From NCBI GenBank assembly GCA_023231445.1, contig JALNVF010000107.1, positions 1 through 11,409 on the forward strand: 11,409 nucleotides of DNA, in the 5' to 3' direction. Shown here one piece after another: positions 6,319-11,409 of the stretch (positions are counted from its first letter, which is position 1; each line of letters begins with the position of its first letter). The position numbers were made by a program, and so were the translations under genes. The notes below the pieces were generated by a model that saw only the letters and a program-made list of their open reading frames with translations, searched no databases and was not told the DNA's origin. This stretch comes from Treponema sp. Its GTDB lineage: Bacteria; Spirochaetota; Spirochaetia; Treponematales; Treponemataceae.

Positions 6319-6360
6319 GACAAAGAGGTCGTTGCTTTCCGGCAGCGGCCTCTTTTTGTC
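6319..6360 (+). terminator. Rho-independent terminator of the aminotransferase-ECF operon
   Basis: The arms AAAGAGGTCGTTGC (6322-6335) and GCAGCGGCCTCTTT (6342-6355) form 14 pairs with two T-G wobbles, a TTTCCG loop and a T-run (6353-6357). Outside it GAC/GTC can pair further across a two-T bulge. The basal 13 bases on the left (GACAAAGAGGTCG) and 11 on the right (CGGCCTCTTTT) are identical to the hairpin at 1990-2034, while the upper stem differs in sequence but stays paired. Confidence 0.85.
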
Positions 6361-6376
6361 TGTATCCCGATTTTAG

Positions 6377-6420
6377 TTAAGGGAACCTCTGAAAATTGAA
6401 GTTTTCAGAGGTTCCCTTAA
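6377..6420. repeat. Perfect 19-bp palindrome with TTAA ends (MITE-like or insertion-sequence end remnant)
   Basis: TTAAGGGAACCTCTGAAAA (6377-6395) and its exact reverse complement (6402-6420) flank a six-base loop TTGAAG. Both outer ends are TTAA, resembling a target duplication, and the arm looks like the terminal inverted repeat of a DDE transposon. No transposase is present. In RNA it would form a very stable hairpin in the leader of the response-regulator gene, 30 bases before its start. Origin as a minimal mobile remnant is inference; a regulatory hairpin is the alternative. Confidence 0.6.
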
Positions 6421-6450
6421 GGGCATTGCCGCTGACATGAAGGAGGGGCT

Positions 6451-7203
6451 GTGTACAAAATAATGCTGGTTGATGATACGGATATTTTCCGCCGGCAGTT
6501 CAAGAGACTTATGGATTTCAAAGTCCGGAACGTTTTTGCAATAGTCTATGAAGCGCGGAACGGAAAAGAAGCTGTCGATATAGCGAAGAAATCGGCAGTG
6601 GATGTCATTATCACGGACATCCGTATGCCTGTAATGGACGGAATCGAACTGCTGCAGGAAATCAAAAAACTGCATTTGTGTACGTATGTCGTTCTTTTGA
6701 GCGAATTTGCGGATTTTTCTTCCGCAAGGCAGGGAATTGTATTCGGCGCTTTCGATTTCATAGAGAAACCTGTCGACGGGACAAAACTGTCGGCTCTTTT
6801 TGAGCGTCTAAAAACATGTATTGAAGAAAGAAAATCGACGGAGGCAGAATTCCTGCAGAATAATACGACGGACGGTACGTCGGGAAATATTATGATCAGA
6901 AATATCTGCAGATACATTCAGGACAACGTAGGTGCTGCGGTATTATCCCTTGACAGCGTGGCGGACCGTTTTTTCGTAAATAAATCCTATTTAAGCCGTC
7001 TGTTCAAAAACGAGACGGGGAAAAACTTTGTGGACTACGTTACCGGAATAAAAATTAAGAAGGCCAAGATACTGTTAAGGGAACGCCGGCTCAAGATTTA
7101 TGAAATTGCGCATGATCTAGGTTATGAAGACGAAGAATACTTCAGCCGTATATTTAAAAGGGTTGAAGGAATAAATGCCTCTGAATATCAGAAACAGGTA
7201 TAA
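6451..7203 (+). CDS. Two-component response regulator, REC plus AraC-type DNA-binding domain
   Basis: This 250-residue cytoplasmic transcription regulator belongs to the YesN-like class. The receiver domain (about 2-125) has the acidic pair VDDTD (D8, D9), the phosphoacceptor Asp56 in VIITDIRMP, the switch residue Ser84 in VVLLSEF, and the conserved Lys106 in FIEKPVDG. After a linker (about 126-145) comes an AraC-type double helix-turn-helix (about 150-250) with SVADRFFVNKSYLSRLFKNE and the typical end IAHDLGYEDEEYFSRIFKR. Start: GTG at 6451 with AAGGAGGGG three bases upstream; the reading begins MYKIMLVDD, as expected for a receiver domain. It is followed nine bases later by the histidine kinase gene, so the two form a signalling pair. 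YesN-like regulators often control carbohydrate or peptide uptake genes, but the target here is unknown. The preceding terminator separates it from the ECF operon. Confidence 0.92.
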   Translation: MYKIMLVDDTDIFRRQFKRLMDFKVRNVFAIVYEARNGKEAVDIAKKSAVDVIITDIRMPVMDGIELLQEIKKLHLCTYVVLLSEFADFSSARQGIVFGAFDFIEKPVDGTKLSALFERLKTCIEERKSTEAEFLQNNTTDGTSGNIMIRNICRYIQDNVGAAVLSLDSVADRFFVNKSYLSRLFKNETGKNFVDYVTGIKIKKAKILLRERRLKIYEIAHDLGYEDEEYFSRIFKRVEGINASEYQKQV

Positions 7204-7212
7204 GGAAACAAT

Positions 7213-8754
7213 ATGGCAGAAGACAGACATTCTTTTTATCTTTTTGCTCTGTCCGTCATTACCGGTCTGGCGGGTTTGCTGACAGCCAGGCTGCTGTTCT
7301 CTTCCGGTATGGTTTATTTTATCAACGTCAGTATCTTTCTGCCACTGCTTATTGCGCTTGCCCTGCCTGCAGAATATTCAGTGATAGCGGGGATTGTCGG
7401 ATTCGGTATTTTTATCCCTGTAGTAGAACACCCTGAGTACGGATATGCAAATATGATTGAAGTTTTTCTCCTGTACGCGCTGTTCCTTGTAGACGGGAAA
7501 TTTACCGCATGCGGGAAACTGCCGGAAAACGCATGGGAGCAGTGCAGACCGTATATCGTAAATACACTTTTCTCCGTTTTCTACATCATCATTCATGTTT
7601 CCGTAATGTCCGAAGTCATCAGGTGGAATCCTCCCGAAATAAAAGGTCTTGCATACGACATAAGCGAAAAAAGCATTGTTATCAACAGCCTGAATTTTAT
7701 GATTTGGCTTTTACTGATGACTGCCGCTTCAAAGATCATGCTCTATCTTCCTGCAGCAAGGAAACTGCTTCAGCTTGAAAAAACGGAAGACAGCCATTAC
7801 AGCAGAAAACTGATATCCGCCATGCTCTTTGTTATTATTTCGTATTACCTGACAGATTTCTGTATTAATAATTTTATATATCATAAACCGGTGATATACG
7901 ATTACAGTTATTTTTATACGGCATACGGACTGGAAAAAGTTCCGATGTTCGTTCTCGGCGTTTTTGCCATATGTGATTTTCTGCTGTTCAGCAACAGCGG
8001 AAAATATCTGACGGAAAGAAAACTGGCTGAAACAAAAAAACAGTATCAGAAAATATTTCATAACATGACGGCTTCATATGAAGAACTTGAGTCTTTCTGC
8101 TGTCTGCTTTCTCATGAGATTAAAAATCCTCTGCACGAAATTGAAGCATATGCGGATATTATAATTGAAGATAATTCAGAGAACCTGGACATTCAATCCC
8201 GAAACGATATGGAAGCCATAAAGAAAGTCTGTTCCCATATGCTTGATTTATCCGATTCAATGATGAAATATTCAAAAGTCGGTTATACAATCATGAATCC
8301 GTGTATAGTGGATATGAATGCACTTGTAGGAATTGTTCTGGCCAACAGTATAAAAACTCATCCTGAAAAAAAATTTAAAGTCAGTGTGGCAGAACTGCAT
8401 AAAGTGTACGGCGATGAATTCCTGCTTCAGCAGATGACCGTAAATATTATCGGTAATTCCGTAAAATTCTCGATACAGCGTCCGGTAGTGCAGTTAAAAA
8501 TCTGGTCTAAAGCGGAAAACGGGAAAATCACCTTTTTCTTTCAGGATAACGGTATCGGTTTTGAGCAGGAAGATGCAGGTAAACTGTTCCGGCTTTTTGA
8601 AAGACTTCACAGCAGAACTGAATTTGAAGGCAACGGAATAGGACTGGCGATGGTACTGAAGATCGTACAGCGCCATCACGGGAAAGTCAGTATTACAGGA
8701 AAAAAAAATAAAGGATGCACTGTCCGGGTAAGTTTTCCCGACCGTACGGTGTAA
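7213..8754 (+). CDS. Polytopic membrane sensor histidine kinase
   Basis: This 513-residue membrane kinase is the presumed partner of the response regulator just upstream. The N-terminal half (about 7-262) has roughly eight hydrophobic segments (around 7-27, 36-52, 55-72, 80-96, 114-136, 158-178, 199-220 and 243-262) and no recognisable sensor domain; short external loops include one around 137-157. A short helical linker (264-290) leads to the HisKA domain with the H-box LLSHEIKNPL (phosphorylated His301). The HATPase_c domain follows: N-box around NIIGNSVKFS (411-420), G1 box DNGIGFE (445-451), F-box LFRLFERL (458-465) and G2 box GNGIGLAM (473-480). All catalytic motifs are intact. Start: ATG at 7213 with AAGGAAA just upstream, right after the regulator stop. 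The stimulus is unknown; the membrane-embedded input suggests sensing within or close to the membrane. Confidence 0.92.
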   Translation: MAEDRHSFYLFALSVITGLAGLLTARLLFSSGMVYFINVSIFLPLLIALALPAEYSVIAGIVGFGIFIPVVEHPEYGYANMIEVFLLYALFLVDGKFTACGKLPENAWEQCRPYIVNTLFSVFYIIIHVSVMSEVIRWNPPEIKGLAYDISEKSIVINSLNFMIWLLLMTAASKIMLYLPAARKLLQLEKTEDSHYSRKLISAMLFVIISYYLTDFCINNFIYHKPVIYDYSYFYTAYGLEKVPMFVLGVFAICDFLLFSNSGKYLTERKLAETKKQYQKIFHNMTASYEELESFCCLLSHEIKNPLHEIEAYADIIIEDNSENLDIQSRNDMEAIKKVCSHMLDLSDSMMKYSKVGYTIMNPCIVDMNALVGIVLANSIKTHPEKKFKVSVAELHKVYGDEFLLQQMTVNIIGNSVKFSIQRPVVQLKIWSKAENGKITFFFQDNGIGFEQEDAGKLFRLFERLHSRTEFEGNGIGLAMVLKIVQRHHGKVSITGKKNKGCTVRVSFPDRTV

Positions 8755-8760
8755 CGGATC

Positions 8761-8793
8761 GGGTAAATAATTATCGTATAGGTTTATTTACCC
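8761..8793. terminator. Bidirectional hairpin between converging genes
   Basis: GGGTAAATAA (8761-8770) and its exact reverse complement TTATTTACCC (8784-8793) flank a 13-base loop. It lies six bases after the kinase stop and overlaps the stop codon of the converging tRNA-binding protein gene, so it can serve both transcripts. The stem is short and AT-rich and there is no classical T-run beyond the stem, so efficiency is uncertain. Confidence 0.6.
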
Positions 8794-9321
8794 TACGGCA
8801 CCGTTTACATAGACGTGAGCAGTCAGCCACGTACCGTCAGCACCTATCTTTTTTCCGCCGACTTCAACAAAACCGTCTTTCGTATACAGCGGCAGGGAGA
8901 AGAATTTTTCAGGCTTTACGTAACACAGTTGTTCATCCGGCGGCGTAAAGCCTTCCGGTTCAAGAACTGTTCCCGGCACGAACTCCGGCGCAAAAAGTAC
9001 TTCGCATGTCTCATGATCTTTTACGTCAGGATCGGAAGCTGCAAGCAGCATCCCGTTGCTGCGTACTCCGCGGAAATTGGCCGGTTTTAAATTGTACACA
9101 AGGACAATCGTTTTTCCGAGCAGTTCTTCCGGTTCATAGAAGGGGACAATTGAACTGACTATCTGCCGCGGTTCCGGATCGCCTGCGTCAAGGGTCAGAA
9201 TATACAGCATTGTTCCGCCGGGATGCTTTTCCACGTTTGTGATTTTTGCGGCCTTGAGGATGACCCTGTTTCTGAATTCCTCTGCAGCCGGCAGCGCGGC
9301 AGTCTGTGTATTCTGTTCCAT
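8788..9321 (-). CDS. Stand-alone tRNA-binding (Trbp111/EMAP II-type OB-fold) protein
   Basis: This 177-residue protein matches the tRNA-binding domain found at the C-terminus of many methionyl-tRNA synthetases and as free Trbp111/Arc1p/EMAP II-type proteins. The OB-fold lies at about 16-120 with HPGGTMLYILTLDAG (33-47) and the hallmark NLKPANFRGVRSNGMLLAAS (78-97), matching the family pattern NL-P-x-RGV-S-GM-LAA. In the family this surface binds the outer corner of tRNA non-specifically and can act as an accessory factor for a synthetase. The remaining 55 residues (about 121-177) form a C-terminal extension that I do not recognise; Trbp111 itself is only about 110 residues. Start: ATG at 9321 with GGAG eight bases upstream. 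No synthetase gene is in the window. Whether it assists a methionyl-tRNA synthetase or works as an independent chaperone cannot be said. Confidence 0.85.
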   Translation of the reverse strand: MEQNTQTAALPAAEEFRNRVILKAAKITNVEKHPGGTMLYILTLDAGDPEPRQIVSSIVPFYEPEELLGKTIVLVYNLKPANFRGVRSNGMLLAASDPDVKDHETCEVLFAPEFVPGTVLEPEGFTPPDEQLCYVKPEKFFSLPLYTKDGFVEVGGKKIGADGTWLTAHVYVNGAVG

Positions 9322-9338
9322 ATTGGTTACTCCTTCAG

Positions 9339-9361
9339 ATATCCGGGGAAAATCCGGATAT
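9339..9361 (-). promoter_or_regulatory. Leader hairpin upstream of the tRNA-binding protein gene
   Basis: ATATCCGG (9339-9346) and CCGGATAT (9354-9361) pair perfectly around a seven-base loop, ending five bases upstream of the Shine-Dalgarno (GGAG, 9333-9330). No U-run follows on the minus strand, so it is not a standard terminator for the lipoprotein gene upstream. It could stabilise the message or affect ribosome access. Function is unproven. Confidence 0.4.
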
Positions 9362-9405
9362 TATGCTGTTCATTCTACCGGAAAGGGCACAGGAAGAACA
9401 GCACT

Positions 9406-10935
9406 TTATATTTTGTACTCCCATGTAATAACAGTCGTATCAAGTCTGCTGGTTCCGTATTCAGATGTATAACACCATGATTCAGGCCACGAAGCTGCTT
9501 CCTGTTCTGAACAGACACATTTTATAGATGTGAGAACATTACATCCGCAAAATGCATTGTTTCCCATCGTAATGTCAGTACCCGGAATTATGACAGATTC
9601 GAGTTTACTCCAGGCGAAGGCGTTATCTCCTATAGATTCAAGTTTTGAGCCCTGTTCAAATGTTATCGTTTTCAGATGCTTACATTCAGAAAACGCAGCA
9701 TCATCAATAGTTTGTACCTCAGAGGGAATGGTGATGTACAGGAAACAGGCATTGGAAAAGGCTTCTTTTCCAATTTTTACAAGTGTTGAAGGGAGCAGTA
9801 CGGATCTGGCTATACAGCCTTTGAAAGCACTGTCCGGAATAAACGTATTTTTTGATTTGCTTAAGTCGAGAATACAGCCGCTGCCGCAGTGTGATATAGC
9901 GGTATTAACAGAAGTAAATGTATCGGCTGCTATGGTTCCGTTAATATGTAAAGTTATTGCCGAGTACATCCCTGTAACCGGATCTCTGACTCCATTATAC
10001 CCGATTCCGGATATAACAATTAGTACGATTCCTGAAGGAATTGTTATTGATGAAATATTATCACAATCAGTAATGGCCTTAGGCGCCATGTCCGTAAGTT
10101 TTGATCCGGCCTGGAAAATAACCGATTCAAGTTCGTTATCACTGGTTACAAAATCTCTGCCTATTTTTTCTACTCCGGACGGTATGGTAATGGACGCAAG
10201 ATGTGTATTCGAAAATGCAAATTCACCTATCGATTTCAGGCTTTCCGGAAGTGTAACTGATGTAAGACTTGAACCGGAGAATGCGTTGGTTTCGATCGTT
10301 GTAAGCCCTTCAGGCAGTGTAAGAGATGAAATTCCGGAACCAAAGAAAGCTGAATCTCCGATTTCTGTTATTCCTGCCGGAAGTCTGATTGTCCCCAGAT
10401 TGCGGCAGAGACTGAATGCGTTGTCCGGTATTTTTGTTAATCCGGTATATCTTATATCAAGATTTATTTTATATGTATTCCTGTAGGTGTTTTCTTTTAT
10501 TGCTTCACTGATTGCTGCCAGCTGTTCGTCCGTTATATCACCGGTAATATGTATTGTGGCGTCATTCGAAATATTTTTTATTATATCAGGAGCTTTGTCA
10601 GCAGTAACTTCAAATTCTTTCTGCCATACTGCATAAAATACCGTATCGCGTTGAATAACAAACTTTTCTCCGCCATAAAAAACACCTTCTGCCGCATCAG
10701 TATTTTCCGCCCATCCGCCGAAACAGTAGTCGGTTTTTACGAGACTGCCTGTGTTTCCTTCAATTGTAAGTATCTCGCTTTCCTCAAATTTTTTTCCGGT
10801 AACCGGGACTTCTCCGCCTGTATTTCCATTGCCGTCATAGGTAACAGAGTAAATTTCATTGTTTGAATCAGTTTTGCAGGAAATAAAACTCAGTAAAAAA
10901 ATAAGTATAATGATAAAGGATATTTGCTTATACAT
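9406..10935 (-). CDS. Surface lipoprotein with InlB-type repeat and BspA-like LRR_5 repeats
   Basis: This 509-residue exported lipoprotein has a short hydrophobic signal peptide (1-19) ending in the lipobox FISC, with Cys20 to be lipidated; spirochaetal lipoboxes are relaxed, so this fits. Residues about 28-105 form one Listeria-Bacteroides (InlB B-type) repeat with VTYDGNGNTGGEVP and GGW...YAVW. From about 165 to 470 there are many leucine-rich repeats of the BspA/TpLRR (LRR_5) kind, with the pattern LTSVTLPESLKSIGEFAF and variants. Two short spacer modules of the same plan, around 127-172 and 326-371, each begin with I-x-I-x-G-x-I and run through an LDL-like strand into IPD-AF. Such proteins sit on the cell surface in host-associated bacteria and are linked to adhesion; that role here is inference. 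Start: ATG with AAGGAG six bases upstream. It ends 84 bases before the tRNA-binding gene and no clear terminator separates them. Confidence 0.9.
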   Translation of the reverse strand: MYKQISFIIILIFLLSFISCKTDSNNEIYSVTYDGNGNTGGEVPVTGKKFEESEILTIEGNTGSLVKTDYCFGGWAENTDAAEGVFYGGEKFVIQRDTVFYAVWQKEFEVTADKAPDIIKNISNDATIHITGDITDEQLAAISEAIKENTYRNTYKINLDIRYTGLTKIPDNAFSLCRNLGTIRLPAGITEIGDSAFFGSGISSLTLPEGLTTIETNAFSGSSLTSVTLPESLKSIGEFAFSNTHLASITIPSGVEKIGRDFVTSDNELESVIFQAGSKLTDMAPKAITDCDNISSITIPSGIVLIVISGIGYNGVRDPVTGMYSAITLHINGTIAADTFTSVNTAISHCGSGCILDLSKSKNTFIPDSAFKGCIARSVLLPSTLVKIGKEAFSNACFLYITIPSEVQTIDDAAFSECKHLKTITFEQGSKLESIGDNAFAWSKLESVIIPGTDITMGNNAFCGCNVLTSIKCVCSEQEAASWPESWCYTSEYGTSRLDTTVITWEYKI

Positions 10936-10959
10936 AAATACTCCTTAAAAGTTATACTT

Positions 10960-10987
10960 ATTTTATACTAATTCTGAAAGATGTCTA
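10960..10987 (-). promoter_or_regulatory. Candidate promoter of the LRR lipoprotein gene
   Basis: On the minus strand TAGACA (10987-10982, five of six -35 bases), a 16-base spacer and TAAAAT (10965-10960, five of six -10 bases) precede the Shine-Dalgarno and start codon, giving a leader of roughly 20 bases. The surrounding AT-richness offers overlapping alternatives such as TATAAA, so the exact register is uncertain. Confidence 0.45.
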
Positions 10988-11019
10988 TAGCACTGGTAAA
11001 TTTTATTTCTGCGTACGTC

Positions 11020-11277
11020 TCACGGGCGCATCGGATACACTCCCTGCATGCATATACAGTAATTAATAGTACCGTTTTTTGAAATCGGACATTCAGCCGA
11101 ATTCAGATTCGGCAGACCGAATGTAGTCCTGCCGTCTCCGCCGAAGGATGTTCCGATCAGTGAATACAGCGCCGGATTTGACTGTATTTCAAGAAGTGAA
11201 CCGTCACACAGGTGCCAGCCCTGCGGAACAAAGTTATACGGGAAGAGCATCACTGCTCCCAAAAGAAAATCTTCCAT
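11020..11277 (-). CDS. Miniature phage tail-collar domain protein (microcystin-dependent-protein type)
   Basis: This is an 85-residue protein of the tail-collar family (phage short tail fibre / MdpB-like). The start MEDFLLGAVMLFPYNFVPQG and the central GWHLCDGSLL, NPALYSLIG and FGGDGRTTFGLPNL match the usual N-terminal collar domain. The end, INYCICMQGVYP, matches the conserved C-terminus of the larger family members (usually near 170-200 residues). The long variable middle region is missing, so N- and C-terminal parts are joined by only about 15 residues. The role is uncertain: no other phage genes are in the window, so it is probably a domesticated or secreted stand-alone member. Start: ATG at 11277 with GGAGG nine bases upstream. 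A TTG at 11298 would extend it by seven residues but lies upstream of the Shine-Dalgarno. Confidence 0.82.
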   Translation of the reverse strand: MEDFLLGAVMLFPYNFVPQGWHLCDGSLLEIQSNPALYSLIGTSFGGDGRTTFGLPNLNSAECPISKNGTINYCICMQGVYPMRP

Positions 11278-11373
11278 AGTAATCTGCCTCCATACCAACA
11301 GGATAATCCGGGATTTTCAAAAAACAATGCTGCGTATACAGAAAAGCGGAAAAAAACAGTATACTACCATATA

Positions 11374-11409
11374 ATGGCAAAACAGGTAGATTTTGAAAAA
11401 GGAAAAATA
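11374..11409 (+). CDS. N-terminal fragment of a divergent gene, possibly a MATE-type transporter
   Basis: An open frame starts at the ATG at 11374 and runs to the window edge: MAKQVDFEKGKI. A basic start followed by a VDF-x-x-GKI motif is common at the N-terminus of MATE-family efflux proteins, but twelve residues cannot prove it. There is no Shine-Dalgarno. A -10-like TATACT (11360-11365) ends eight bases before the ATG, so a real transcript would have almost no leader. The gene is divergent from the tail-collar gene. Confidence 0.4.
   Translation, partial: MAKQVDFEKGKI

Noticed and set aside
9530..10486. A 318-codon open frame on the plus strand
   Set aside because: It is antisense to the LRR lipoprotein and only mirrors its repeated codons; the protein lacks any domain and has no ribosome-binding site.
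11278..11298. TTG start at 11298 for the tail-collar gene
   Set aside because: It lies upstream of the GGAGG Shine-Dalgarno; the ATG at 11277 has that site nine bases before it and begins with the family's usual N-terminus.

Overview
The window looks like chromosomal DNA of a spirochaete, most likely a host-associated Treponema or close relative. This rests on a relaxed-lipobox lipoprotein with an InlB-type repeat and BspA-type LRR_5 repeats, a very short tail-collar protein, AT-rich spacers with strong Shine-Dalgarno sites, and the general flavour of the proteins. The assignment is inference; no rRNA or other marker gene is present.

Layout. (1) 1-1676, minus strand: a hipBA-type toxin-antitoxin pair. 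The HipA kinase runs off the left edge, and the HipB-like antitoxin appears to have a nearly leaderless promoter. (2) 1677-2057: a 381-base gene-free spacer. It holds the hipB promoter and a possible operator, two abutting 13-bp hairpins (1788-1855) in an otherwise AT-rich stretch, a weak plus-strand -10, and a strong terminator-like hairpin just before the next operon. (3) 2058-6273, plus strand: a tight five-gene operon. It encodes a class V aminotransferase that closely resembles pyridoxamine-pyruvate transaminase, then a complete energy-coupling factor (ECF) transporter: S component, two ATPases and EcfT. I read it as uptake of an unphosphorylated vitamin B6 vitamer coupled to its transamination. 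The ATPase pair is asymmetric. A1 has a normal LSGGQ but a Gln in place of the H-loop His, and A2 has a normal H-loop but a broken signature (LGFGI). Both defects fall in the same composite ATP site. (4) 6319-6420: a terminator that shares its base stem with the one before the operon, then a perfect 19-bp palindrome ending in TTAA. (5) 6451-8754, plus strand: a two-component pair, an AraC-type response regulator followed by a polytopic membrane histidine kinase. (6) 8761-8793: a symmetric terminator between converging genes. (7) 8788-11277, minus strand: a stand-alone tRNA-binding OB-fold protein, a 509-residue LRR/InlB-repeat lipoprotein, and an 85-residue tail-collar protein. (8) 11374 to the end, plus strand: the first 12 codons of a gene, perhaps a MATE-type transporter, divergent from the tail-collar gene.

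The most interesting part is region 3: a dedicated ECF importer paired with a B6-vitamer aminotransferase, with one apparently degenerate ATP site. Second is the unexplained structured element at 1788-1855, which lies upstream of a terminator that has no recognised gene to terminate.
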